Positions 1 through 8,323 are shown, counted from the stretch's first letter. The stretch: 24,793 bases of DNA from Chara braunii (GCA_003427395.1 BFEA01000319.1:503785-528577); one strand, 5' to 3'. Notes: generated by a model from the sequence alone, not told the origin. Translations and numbers: made by a program.

Positions 1-93
1 GCTGCTGATAAGAGCAGACACCACTAACACCTGGGGAGAGGATCCATCTATTGGTGGGGAGCATCACCTGCTGAGAAACGGGTCCAGCGTCCC
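1..93 (-). repeat. Family B short interspersed repeat, copy 1 (cut by window start)
   Basis: Read on the minus strand, this begins with a GGGACGCTGGACCCG head at 93 and continues into a GCTCCCCACCAATAGATGG core near 45-65. The same head and core recur near 2923, 3515 and 3998 (minus). The 3' part runs off the left edge, so no A-tail is visible. This is an interspersed repeat family by direct comparison within the window. Its class is inferred as a non-autonomous retroelement because other copies end in A-rich tails. Confidence 0.7.
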
Positions 94-379
94 ATTAACA
101 TGAAGAAGAATGTTTGAGAATGTCTGAAAAAGGAGAATTAAGACTGTGGGGCCTGCCAGCATTGATTGCCCTACAAGCAAGGGGATTGACTGGGCAGGCC
201 TGTGTGAAGGAAAGTGTGTTATAACCAGATTACTCTGCATGCCCTAACCTCAGCCTGAAATTGGAATACATCTAGTTGTGGGGTCCTGCCAGCATTGCTC
301 TGCTGGGCTCGAGTAAACCGGACTATGCAAGCCACCCAGCAGTCTCATGACANCCCCGTAGACCAAGGACATCAGGATA

Positions 380-611
380 CCCGCCATAGCCCGGTCCCCA
401 CATACAACAACCATGGACTACTCCTTGGGTGGTAAGCAGGCAGTGTCTGTAATAACTTACCTGCGTCATCCCAAGGGGGTGTGTGTCCAGCCGTGCGTCA
501 TTCTAACGCCCTGCCGGTGTCCATGAGCAAGACTGCGGAGTTTTCAACCCGCAACCTCATACCACAATGCGCATTTCCGACAGGTGCTCTAACCACTGAG
601 CTACATCAACT
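380..611 (-). mobile_element. tRNA-derived SINE (family A), copy 1
   Basis: On the minus strand the element starts near 611 with a tRNA-like head. It has a box A TAGCTCAGTGGTTAGAGC and, about 30 nt on, a box B-like GCGGGTTGAAAACT. These are the internal RNA polymerase III promoter elements of tRNA genes. A non-tRNA body of about 160 nt follows. The whole unit is matched, with indels and substitutions, by 1575-1806 in the same orientation. One N lies just beyond it at 353. Box B is damaged (GGTTGAAA instead of GGTTCGAA), so this copy is probably a fossil. The end near 380 is approximate. Confidence 0.75.
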
Positions 612-1134
612 GGATTTCTAATTTTTCGATATTTGGTTTTAGTTTTTGGTTTCCCTTTTTGCTTCTGAGATTGAGATCAGACTGTAGGTAGTCAGGGTTA
701 TGCAGACTTGCGGTGATTGCTGGTAGCGGCAGCCAATGGTTGTCCTGACAGGATAGGCCACCTACCCTACCCATCCCCACGTTAATACTCCCAGCGCACC
801 CCCTGTCCCTACTATCCTACCTCAGTGTGACCAGCACTCACTGACAGGACCATCATCCTACCAGTATCAAAGGCAACTTGGAGCAGACAGCAGTGACAAG
901 CACCAAGGCTGGCCAAACCTCCCAGCCCTGATGGAAGTGGAAGTGGACGAACCTTGCCGTAAAGGAACTTCGAACGCCAGGCTCATGCAATCTTCTACAG
1001 GTCCAATTCAGAGAGTCTACCCAGCAGGATTACCTAAGCAAGGCAGGCCAGCGCCCGTGGACACATCATACCGTCCTTCCCCTAGCTTACCCAAGGCTAG
1101 GCGGAACTCAGACTAGCCGGAGCGACTTATATCC
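612..1134. other. Repeat-derived region without a recognised gene
   Basis: No credible gene is visible. Short open frames here (for example 931-1116) show no domain. The stretch near 770-860, CCTAC-rich and ending in a GGACCATCA motif, resembles 9190-9260 in base order. Both probably belong to the body of an older retroelement. The similarity was judged by eye, and many substitutions separate the two. Confidence 0.35.
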
Positions 1135-1194
1135 CTACCCTACCCTAGAGCTAAGCCATGCGTGAGTAGACCCCGTCATATACCTGATAGACCC

Positions 1195-1400
1195 CCCCAG
1201 CCCAGTATCGTAGTTGTGTGTATGTGTGTGTGCCCAGAGGCTATGTATGTTCGTATGAACCCATAGGGTCATGTGTTTTGTATCTGCCGGAAGGCTATGT
1301 GTGCTCTGTGTAACTGTATAGGAAGATGTATATGCCCGGAGGCCAGATATGTGCAGTAGTATGTAGAGGGAACTATGTGTTCGTTTGAAGAGATGACAGG
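1195..1400. repeat. GT/TATGTG-rich simple sequence
   Basis: The plus strand is rich in TATGTGTG and CTATGTG words, with a loosely repeated phrase (GGAAGGCTATGTG, GAGGCTATGTATG, GGAGGCCAGATATGTG) at about 40-60 nt spacing. It looks like a decayed tandem repeat downstream of the minus-strand tRNA-like head at 1436-1502. It may be the tail of that element. Confidence 0.4.
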
Positions 1401-1435
1401 CCAAGCTGGACAAGAACCCCCCCCAAAGTCCCAAA

Positions 1436-1502
1436 CCAGACCCGAACCCGTGATCTATGACATGTGACCTGAAGACTCTACCATTTGAGCAACAATCGCA
1501 AA
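1436..1502 (-). repeat. tRNA-like SINE head
   Basis: The minus strand reads TTGCTCAAATGGTAGAGTC (box A-like, with a D-arm GCTC/GAGT) and then ATCACGGGTTCGGGTC (box B-like) about 30 nt later. Spacing and order are those of a tRNA gene, but the acceptor stem is not paired convincingly and no CCA or tRNA 3' end follows. I read it as the head of a further tRNA-derived SINE, or the second monomer of a composite with the family A copy next to it. It is not a working tRNA gene. Confidence 0.5.
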
Positions 1503-1574
1503 CAGCCCCTGTGTGATATGCCAGACTCGGGAGATCAACAGAACAACCACGAGCAACATCCACAAGCAACCCAC

Positions 1575-1806
1575 ACAGTATCAAGACCCGGCGTACAACA
1601 CCATGGACAACCCTTGGGTGGTGCGCAGGCAGTGTCTGCATAAGCTTACCGTGCGTCAACCCAAGGGTGCGTGTGTCCAGCCGTGCCTCATTCTAACGCC
1701 CTGCCGGTGTCCATGCACAAGGCTGGAATTGAGTTTTGAACCCGCAACCTCATACCACAATGCGCATTTCCAACCGGTGCTCTAACCACTGAGCTGCATC
1801 AATTGA
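1575..1806 (-). mobile_element. tRNA-derived SINE (family A), copy 2
   Basis: This is the same element as 380-611. The tRNA-like head lies at 1734-1806 on the minus strand, with box A CAGCTCAGTGGTTAGAGC and an intact box B GCGGGTTCAAAACTC. The body includes the shared words GGACACCGGCAGGGCGTTAG, ACGGCTGGACACACGC and CACTGCCTGC. Box B is better preserved here than in copy 1. A GT-to-N-type poly-A tail was not found. The two copies share long blocks, which supports a real interspersed family rather than chance tRNA resemblance. Confidence 0.78.
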
Positions 1807-2070
1807 ATTGGGCAGGAAGTGCTGAGTAGGACTGGGTACTTTAGGTGGTCTCCGGCTGCTCGGAAAGCGTTTTTTGGCTGATTATGATGCCTCTGGCTCT
1901 GACTACCTGTCAGTCCTTTTTTTTTCTGCTTGCTGGAGATATCAGCAACCGGACTGGTGGCCCCCATAATATAAAGGCGTTGTAGTTGTCCAAAAAAAAA
2001 AAAAAGTAGGCAGCCGCCTGTGCAGAGAGGCCCATTTCTATTTTTGCAGAGAATAAAAAGAACTTCAAAA
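1807..2070. other. Spacer between SINE copies, no gene seen
   Basis: The stretch carries T and A homopolymers (T run at 1917-1925, A run at 1992-2004) and a TATAAAGG word near 1970. It has no domain-bearing open frame. The A run just upstream of the next tRNA-like head could be the tail of an older inserted retroelement. Confidence 0.3.
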
Positions 2071-2074
2071 GGGG

Positions 2075-2400
2075 CCAGCAGTCTAGCTCAGTTGGTTGAG
2101 CATGCAAGTGGTATCCAGGAGGTCGTGGGCTCAATCCCCCACAACCACCTGAGGCAGGCCTGGTGTTTACCAGCTGTGGTAGTTGGCTTCCCCCACGTGG
2201 CCGGTCTTGGCAGGATCCTGGATTCCCTTCACCCTTGCCCCTGCCATCCCTCACCAGGGGTTACGAGCCTGAGTACTACTCCTTGCACAGAGTAGAGTAG
2301 ATAGACATAGCCTGACTTTCCTTCGGTGCATAGACATGGAGTTCTTGTCCCAGATATGTGGGTACATTGGGTAGAGAGCACGATGTATGTAGGTAGCTAG
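2075..2400 (+). mobile_element. tRNA-derived SINE, plus strand, different family
   Basis: A tRNA-like head lies at about 2075-2150. Box A is TCTAGCTCAGTTGGTTGAGC, with a D-arm GCTC/GAGC. Box B is TGGGCTCAATCCC inside a T-arm-like stem GTGGG/CCCAC (2125-2129 with 2138-2142, loop one base longer than normal). A pyrimidine-rich body follows to about 2250, then a region to about 2400. Sequence after the head differs from family A. The 3' boundary is uncertain. A diverged true tRNA gene is less likely because the acceptor arms do not pair. Confidence 0.6.
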
Positions 2401-2475
2401 GCGAGGTGCAAAAAATCAAAAGAAGAAGATGGATTAGTTTTTTTCTGAAAACCAAAAAATTACGAACCTCAAAAG

Positions 2476-2496
2476 GTGTCCTTGGGGACATCCGTC

Positions 2497-2527
<31 letters not shown>

Positions 2528-2530
2528 GGC
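2476..2530 (+). ncRNA. U6 snRNA 5'-half pseudogene (chimeric)
   Basis: This stretch follows U6 spliceosomal RNA from its 5' stem-loop (TCCTTGGGGACATCCG, plant-type) through AAAATTGGAACG and the invariant ACAGAGA box (2512-2518) to TTAGCATGGC. Identity then stops abruptly at 2530, where U6 should continue CCCTGCGCAAGG but unrelated sequence follows. U6 pairs with the 5' splice site and U4 in the spliceosome, but this copy lacks the 3' half. No plant upstream element (TCCCACATCG type) or TATA box at the usual distance is visible. I infer a template-switch retropseudogene. Confidence 0.85.
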
Positions 2531-2922
2531 TGCATGCCAGGCACAGAGACACCACTGAAGCCAAGACTCATGCAGACAGTGCAGAGTCACTGGACCTGAT
2601 CTCCAGAATGGTCTCATCAGAAGCTTCACTCAAACTTCGACTTAACTTCCTGCTGAGATCTCAGATGATATGCAAGATTGATTCCCGCAGAATTTCTTGC
2701 ACAGGTGTAAACCCCGTCAGTTAATTGGGACGTGCAAGCAAGCAGAGCCATATCCTCCGCATTTCAGCCTGCCTTCCGCATCAGCACAGATAAGGGGTGC
2801 TCCAAGAAGGGATGGGGGACACTAGCAGCTCCATGGGACTACGGAACCCCGGGCCGAGACAAAAACGACCACATCCCCAGGAAACAACAAACTACAATCT
2901 GTGTGTTACAAGATGTATCAAT
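2531..2922. other. Unidentified partner sequence downstream of the U6 half
   Basis: The sequence joined to the U6 fragment is unique in this window and has no recognisable domain in any frame (open frames 2476-2724 and 2732-2968 simply overlap it). It could be the 3' part of a retrotransposed transcript fused to U6 by reverse-transcriptase template switching, or an older unrelated repeat. No A-tail marks an obvious end before family B begins at 2923. Confidence 0.35.
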
Positions 2923-3075
2923 GGGATGCTGGACCCGGTTTCCAACCGGTGCTGCTCCGCACCAATAGATGGAGCAGCCCGACAGATAAGCCCTCAATTC
3001 TGAGGGTTCTCTTACCACCGCCAGGATGGAGGGCTCATGCAAGGGCTATTTTCGCAAAAAATAAATAAAATAAAA
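2923..3075 (+). repeat. Family B short interspersed repeat, copy 2 with A-rich tail
   Basis: It begins GGGATGCTGGACCCGGTTTCC and carries the CCAATAGATGGAGC core at 2962-2975. It ends in an A-rich tail (AAAATAAATAAAATAAAA) at about 3057-3075. Head, core and tail order match the other copies and define the plus direction. It has no coding capacity. The A-rich tail suggests LINE-mediated retroposition. No clean target-site duplication was seen. Confidence 0.72.
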
Positions 3076-3119
3076 TGAATGACTCGAGTCCACTCAATTC
3101 ACTTAGCGTCCTGATAGTG

Positions 3120-3465
3120 CATGGAACACAGACAATCACAGACACACACAGATCACTGAATAGGTATTGCATTACACATACACATCTTACACACCACACA
3201 GTCTTGGAGCTTCGGCATGTACAGCATATACAGTATTATACACAGCATTTACATGCTAGGAGTACAGCACCTTGGTGCACAGAACAGAACCATATGGAAG
3301 TTACACAAGACGACATACAATAAAACATACGACAGATACAAACACACACGCAGTTTACACGGCATACACACCACAGTGTCACATAGCCCCAGATCCTCCG
3401 TGGCATCACACTTTCTCTACTACACAACCACATCACAACCACAACACAATGTCCAGTTCGGTGAC
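3120..3465. repeat. ACACA-rich low-complexity region
   Basis: The plus strand is dominated by CACA, TACA and ACAC words, with thinly repeated phrases such as CATACAC and ACAGCAT. Open frames crossing it (for example 3217-3636) are composition artefacts with no domain. It may be a decayed (TACA)n/(CA)n tract, and its complement resembles the GT-rich region near 1195-1400. Confidence 0.45.
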
Positions 3466-3514
3466 AATGTTAACTACAATTTGAAACAGGATCTCCAATC
3501 CGACATGATGTACA

Positions 3515-3670
3515 GGGATGCTGGACCCGATTTCTCTCAGGTGCCGCTCCCCACCAATAGATGCAAACTTCAATCAGGGGCCTTGCTTATCGGGGATGCT
3601 TGTATCACCCTGGTGAGCATGACACCTCGGCCATGAAGTTCAACAACAACAAAAAAAAAAAAAAAAAAAA
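3515..3670 (+). repeat. Family B short interspersed repeat, copy 3 with poly-A tail
   Basis: The head GGGATGCTGGACCCGATTTC is at 3515. The core GCTCCCCACCAATAGATG follows, then a GGCCTTGC segment and a pure A run at 3651-3670 preceded by CAACAACAAC. The architecture is the same as in the other copies and the tail is well preserved, which suggests a relatively recent insertion. Confidence 0.75.
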
Positions 3671-3822
3671 GTTTTATGTTAGGCGACATAGATTTTGGGG
3701 TGGGTGGTGTTTTTTGGGGCAATCTTTTTTTGGGTTCCTCTGCTACTTGGGGGACTGCAGTCGGGGTTGGGCTTGGCCGAAAGTGCCTTTCTCTTCGCCA
3801 TATGGTTGCGGATTATCTGTAA

Positions 3823-3998
3823 GGGATGCCGGGCCCATTTCCCGGCTTTTTTTCTTTTTTTCTTTTCTGGAAAAGGCCCTTTTGCAAGGCCTCTATCCCG
3901 CCAGTGGTGAGAGGACCACCAGGATTGAGGCCTTGACTGTCAGGCCGCTCCATCTATTGGTGGGGAGCGACACCTGCTGGAAACCGGGTCCAGCGTCC
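3823..3998 (-). repeat. Family B copy 4 (minus), abutting a plus-strand head fragment
   Basis: On the minus strand a full copy starts at 3998 (GGACGCTGGACCCGG), passes the CCACCAATAGATGGAGCGG core near 3945-3965, and ends in an A-rich tail (T-rich on plus) at about 3846-3870. Immediately beside that tail, 3823-3845 holds a plus-strand fragment, GGGATGCCGGGCCCATTTCC. That fragment is a family B head without the rest. The two face each other across the T-rich tract, so one copy may have inserted into another. Confidence 0.68.
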
Positions 3999-3999
3999 T

Positions 4000-5240
4000 T
4001 TGAATACATCACTTAATTTCAAAGTTGGGGGCTATGGCCATTACATTTTCTTCTCTGGAGTTCTGTCCTTTCCATAGGGCTGCCAATGTTACCTTTTCCA
4101 CTGTAGGACTTCCTCCTTGTGGACCCAGCCCTTTGCAGCCCCCCGGTAGCTCTAGCTCCTCTCTCGCCGGGGAGCCTTTTTTTCATCACTATCCTTAAAC
4201 CCTCCCTTAGAACCTCCCTTAAACCCTCTGCCATTGCTCCTCTAACGTTGGCCCCGCGAGTGCTCCTCCATCCTGTGTGTTGTCTATCCCTGCTGTTTCA
4301 TTTGGATGCCACCTTCCTACAGCAGTACAGCACACAGAAGCATATCTGCAGCCCATCTCTGTCTGTATCTGCCTTGAAGATTGAGGGTTAACCCCTTGCT
4401 GTTCTGTCTTTTGCGTCGAATCTCCTCAGTAGGGTATGTGGAATGTCTGCTTCGATGTCATCTTCAGAGCCTCTTCCTCCTGAGAGGGGGCCTGGGGGGG
4501 GGAAGGGGGGAGGAGGGGAATGAAGGGGGAGGGGAGGGGGACTTGGGGTCAGAACAGTCTGGCAAGAGGACAAAGGAGCGGGGGGATGCAGAGTAAGGGA
4601 CTGAGAAGTGGAAACGTGGTTTGAGTGCCCGTGTATGTTCCTCCCTCATCCAGTTTTTCCATTGAATTTGTGTGTTGTGAATGTCTGCCACATGTGCTCT
4701 TTGGCTTGAAGATAGCCAAAGGTGTGCTGATTCCGTTCAAACGAGCAGCGGGCGCGCCAGGCGATCATAAGCAATTCGAGCCTTGCAATGTGGAACAAAT
4801 TTCTTTTGTAGCGCGACCATTCTGCCAGGATGTCTTCCTGGGCCTAGCAACAAGAGCCTCGGTTGCCAAGGTAGGTGGGAGCCTGTTAAAGCGGTCCACG
4901 CAGCGTCCCACCACCTCCATAATGGAAGTGTGTTTTTCTTGTTAAAAAAAACAGAGGTCAACGGCTGCTGGGTCACACCTAGCGATTCGAATAGGCAACT
5001 TTAGCAGTTCTCGAAACAGGGCGAAAAAAAAAAAAGCCGCCGCTAAATCTGCATTCGCACCAACTCCGGCCCGAGGGATCATACCCAGACCAGGTAGGAG
5101 GGTAGGGGCCGCAGCGCTACCGGGAGCGCTGCGCCCTGGCAGTATCAATCATCAATCAAAGTTACTGCCATGGAGCTGTGCGAGCTGGAAATCTATACGC
5201 AGCAAGGAAAATACCGGGCGCGGGCTCGATGATTGCGTGC
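4000..5240. other. No recognised gene; unassigned sequence
   Basis: Several open frames of 60-106 codons exist on both strands (for example 4625-4945 plus and 4464-4976 minus), but none shows a domain I can name. Minus-strand frames around 4464-4976 have tryptophan- and leucine-rich stretches that could be a decayed LINE-type protein. The evidence is too thin to call. A strongly G-rich tract lies at 4486-4548 and an A run at 5023-5034. Confidence 0.3.
4486..4548 (+). other. G-rich tract with G-quadruplex potential
   Basis: The plus strand has at least seven runs of four or more G within about 60 bases, separated by loops of 1-9 nt (GGGGGCCT, a run of nine G, a run of six, then GGGGAATGAAGGGGG and further runs). 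This far exceeds the four G-runs needed for an intramolecular quadruplex. The matching C-rich strand could form an i-motif. Whether it regulates anything nearby cannot be seen, since no gene is adjacent. Confidence 0.65.
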
Positions 5241-5244
5241 GATT

Positions 5245-5475
5245 GGGCGCGCGCCCTGAGCTGAAAATTGGACCACCGGTGGTCTATGTCGAGGAGCTGA
5301 GGTGGTCCAAATTTCAGATCAAATGGTCCAGTGGATCATGAGATATCGAGATTTAGGGCGCGCGCCCTGAGCTGAAAATTGGACCACCGGTGGTCTATGT
5401 CGAGGAGCTGAGGTGGTCCAAATTTCAGATCAAATGGTCGAGTGGATCATGAGATATCAAAGATTTAGGGCGCGC
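5245..5475. repeat. 111/112-bp tandem duplication rich in palindromes
   Basis: Unit 1 is 5245-5355 and unit 2 is 5356-5467, followed by the first eight bases of a third unit (GGGCGCGC, 5468-5475). The units differ at only a few positions. Each contains the perfect palindromes GGGCGCGCGCCC and GACCACCGGTGGTC, plus a longer hairpin in which TTGGACCACC pairs with GGTGGTCCAA about 30 nt later. The near-identity of the copies points to recent duplication or ongoing homogenisation. Confidence 0.93.
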
Positions 5476-5990
5476 TATGAAATTCGAGTGTGGAATTGCT
5501 GAGTGGCGCGGGGGCTGGATCTTCAACGAACGTGGTATGCTGGGTGAAGCCGTGAGATGATCGAGGGGGTGAATACTTCACCTCTCTATCTCCTAACATT
5601 TGAAAGCATTCGTAGTGCCATCTCGCCGTCTTGTGCCTGTCACGAGGAATGCTACGNGCTAGCATGNNGTGTAAGGGGGAGCAAGTTTTTCTTACGAGGC
5701 TTGCTTCAGGAAGAATCATTGGTACTCTTCATCTTGCATAATTTGGTGGAGGAGGTCGGCTCGCAGCAAGAGGGAGGAGAGTACAGTGTGTCCCATGAGA
5801 TGGGAGGANGAATGGAGGGAGATAAGGAGGGAAGTGATATTCAGGTTCTCAACTCGTATCCAGTGCGTTTGTTTTAAGAAAGGTTCTGCGTCATCTTATC
5901 GGGACAACATCAGTTAGTAAGTGGGCTTCTTCATCAGCATGTTCGTCAGCGACAGCTTTATCATCAGCTCGTAAGAGGGCATCTTCATCA
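5476..5990. other. Unassigned region with short open frames and ambiguous bases
   Basis: A 106-codon plus-strand frame (5557-5877) and an 84-codon minus-strand frame (5465-5719) overlap here. Neither has a domain I recognise. The plus frame contains four undetermined bases (5657, 5667, 5668, 5809), so its integrity is uncertain. I would not annotate a gene. Confidence 0.3.
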
Positions 5991-6003
5991 CCAGCTTCGG
6001 TTT

Positions 6004-6176
6004 TATCATCGTCGTCATCATCATCATCATCATCATCATCATCAGCGGTTGCCATCATCATCATCATCATCAGCGGTTGCCATCATCATCATCATCATCA
6101 NCATCATCATCAGCGGTTGCCATCATCATCATCATCATCAGCGGTTGCCATCATCATCATCATCATCAGCGGTTGC

Positions 6177-6259
<83 letters not shown>

Positions 6260-6538
6260 TCATCCTCATCATCTCACCATCATCATTATCATCACCAGCA
6301 TCATCGTCATTATCATCATCATCAACATCATCATCAGCATCAGCAGCAGCAGCAGCACTACTGACATCATCATCATCGTTATGAGCATCTTCATTGGTGC
6401 GTCATCATCATCATCATCATCATCATCATCACCATTATGAGCATCATCATCATTGGTGCGTCATCATCATCATCATCATCTTCATCATCATCATCATTAT
6501 GAGCATCATCATCATTGGTGCGTCATCATCATGAACAT
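6004..6538. repeat. CAT/ATC microsatellite with embedded higher-order units
   Basis: Long CAT triplet arrays are interrupted by the insert CAGCGGTTGC (five times between about 6043 and 6177). A pure CAT array follows, then a CAG array (about 6222-6257), and then three copies of a longer unit containing TTATGAGCATC and CATTGGTGCGTCATCATC at about 6379, 6435 and 6498. Translations give poly-His, poly-Ser or poly-Ile and are artefacts. One N is at 6101. Confidence 0.93.
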
Positions 6539-6800
6539 CAGCATCTTATTTCCTATTTTATTAATCGGGAAGGTATTTTTTAAATACCTAGATTTCTTAT
6601 TAATGTACGTTTCGATATGGTATTTTTNAATACNAAAGTTCTAATTCATTTTAGATTAATTTTTCCTTGTTTACTTCTTCATATTTCATAGTTCTCTATG
6701 AATGAGATTTTCATAATCCTATTGCATTATTAACTAATTATCTTCAACTCAAAAAAAAAAGGAATCGTTTCAGTAGTAATTTCGTTGGTGATCTTGCTAA
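6539..6800. other. AT-rich spacer
   Basis: This is AT-rich sequence with single ambiguous bases at 6628 and 6634 and an A run near 6750-6759. No gene, structured RNA or repeat unit is apparent. Confidence 0.4.
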
Positions 6801-6801
6801 G

Positions 6802-7200
6802 TTATGTTTCAATCATATGAGAGTTTACTTTCCTCCCTGGGTGGATGATGACGGTTGTTTCGAAGTTCGTGGTACGGGTGGAAAGGTGGGGAGAGTAGTA
6901 CTCTGCAGGGGTGTCACAAGGAGGGAGGTGGCACTCTGAAGAGGGTGTGTGCAGAAAAGTTGAGGGTTGCTCTATTCTGGGGTTGGGGTGGATAGCCTCA
7001 GTGGGGGCAGAATAGGGTAAGCGGTCTGCAGGGGCATTCTTCTGGTGGGAGCTGAATGTCTCTTGGATTATAGCGAGGAAGAGAGGGGTTGTTCCAAGTT
7101 GGGGCTGAAAAGGAGGTCCTACATTGGAGGACTGTTTTCGGTGGAGGCAACAAAGGGACATAGGGGTAATGAGTAGAGGAGGGAGGGGAGGAGACTTTCA
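6802..7200 (-). other. Unassigned proline/serine-rich open frames
   Basis: Two overlapping minus-strand frames (6802-7161, 119 codons, and 6998-7201) encode Pro/Ser/Thr-rich sequence without a recognisable domain. An AATAAA on the minus strand lies at 7219-7224, upstream of these frames in the minus direction, so it cannot serve them. It would suit the duplicated block that lies further upstream on that strand. I regard the frames as unproven and probably non-coding. Confidence 0.2.
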
Positions 7201-7254
7201 AAGTTTAAATTAACGTATCTTTATTCACAACAAAAAGAAAGAAGTCCACAGTCT

Positions 7255-7720
7255 TCATTGATGCTATATCAAGCTTTTTGGTGTTCAGTAATTCTTGGCA
7301 GCATCTGACCTTCTTCCTCATTCGGGAAATAGCATTTCAGAGATGGTCGAATCTGGACTGATTTCCGCAGAGTTGCTCTGTTCTATGCCTCTGGTTTGAT
7401 GCCAGAACGACGTTGGCCGGAGCTGGGGTGTTGCCCTGTAATCTGCAAATTGCAGGAGTGTGAGGCCTTGTAGAGAGATCTGGGTTTTGCTGAGGGAGGA
7501 AAGCAATTCAGTGGCGAACTGGGGGGGGCTGCCTTGGCAACCTATGGGTCCAGGGATAGTCTAGGTGGCGAGAACAGGTCAGTTATGGTTGACATTGGTT
7601 AGGATGGCATTGTCTTTGAGATGTAATGTCCTGGTACAGGGAGGGTTAGGAGTTGTTATAGGATTAGGAGGCTAGAATTGCTGATATAGCATAGTCTTCT
7701 ATAATTTTACATACTAATCA
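7255..7720. repeat. Duplicated 430-bp block, copy A
   Basis: This block is matched along its whole length by 7843-8300 in the same orientation. Shared words include AAGCTTTTTGGTGTTC, TTGGCAGCATCT, CAGGAGTGTGAGGCCTTGTA and TGATATAGCATA. Copy A has an extra stretch near 7530-7555 relative to copy B. Both end in CAT/ATC-rich sequence. The minus strand ends, past an AAGCTTGATATAG segment, in a possible polyadenylation signal AATAAA (7219-7224), so it could be a retroposed transcript or LINE 3' end. Function unknown. Confidence 0.85.
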
Positions 7721-7830
7721 TCATCATCATGATTATTTTCATCATAAAAATAAAAATAAAAAATCATAATCAGCATACTCATCATCATCATCATCATCAT
7801 CATCGTCATCACATCACCAGTATCATCATC
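7705..7830. repeat. CAT/ATC microsatellite between the duplicated blocks
   Basis: ATCATC-type triplets with an A/T-rich interruption (AAAATAAAAATAAAAAATC near 7745-7763) occupy the space between copies A and B. A similar CAT stretch follows copy B near 8272-8310, so the microsatellite appears to be part of the duplicated unit. Confidence 0.85.
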
Positions 7831-7842
7831 TGATTATTGTTA

Positions 7843-8300
7843 TATTAAGCTTTTTGGTGTTCTGAAATTTTGGCAGCATCTAGCATTCTTCCACATCCGG
7901 GATATAGGACTTCAGAGATGGTTGAACCTGGACTGATATCTACTGAGTTGCCCTGTTCTGTGCCCTTGGTTTACCGATGCCAAAACGACGCTGGCCGAAG
8001 ATGGGGCGTTGCCCTGTAACCTGTAAATGGCAGGAGTGTGAGGCCTTGTAGAGAGGTCTGGGGCTTGCTGAGGGTGGAAGGCACTCCAGTGGTGAACCGG
8101 GGGGGCCTGCAAGGAGGCGAGAAGAGATCAGCTATGGTTGATGTTGGTTAGGTTGGTTTTGTCACTGAGGTACAGTGTCCTGGTACAGGAAGGGCTAAGA
8201 GTTGTACTAGGATTAGGAGGCCAGAATAGCTGATATAGCATAATCTTCGATATTTTTTCATATATTTGAATCATCATTCTCATTAGCATCATTATCATCA
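7843..8300. repeat. Duplicated 430-bp block, copy B
   Basis: This is a diverged direct repeat of 7255-7720, with substitutions spread through it and small indels. On the minus strand a stretch of about 60 codons can be aligned in one frame between the copies, with a similar run of residues (ISPxSTISE) in both. Copy B carries a TAA in that frame near 7970 and a 3-nt insertion. This could be the relic of a coding 3' end or simple shared ancestry. No domain is recognisable. Confidence 0.83.
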
Positions 8301-8323
8301 TGGTCATCATCATATCCATTTGA

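Noticed and set aside
543-611. A functional tRNA gene on the minus strand
   Set aside because: Box A is good, but box B is mutated, the acceptor stem does not pair and the sequence continues into a body shared with 1575-1806. This is a SINE head.
1133-1146. CCCTACCCTACCCTA as an interstitial telomere repeat
   Set aside because: Only about three imperfect hexamer-like units, and the unit is CCCTA rather than the plant CCCTAAA. Too short to call.
4464-4976. Possible LINE protein fragment on the minus strand
   Set aside because: Trp/Leu-rich frames are suggestive, but no RT or endonuclease motif is visible and the frame breaks at a stop near 4740. Not supportable without a protein search.
6049-6440. 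Three overlapping frames giving poly-His, poly-Ser and poly-Ile proteins
   Set aside because: All come from the CAT microsatellite, with all three frames equally open. No evidence of a gene.
5990-6540. CRISPR-like array (regularly spaced CAGCGGTTGC)
   Set aside because: The spacers are CAT triplets, not unique sequences, and the context is eukaryotic. It is a compound microsatellite.
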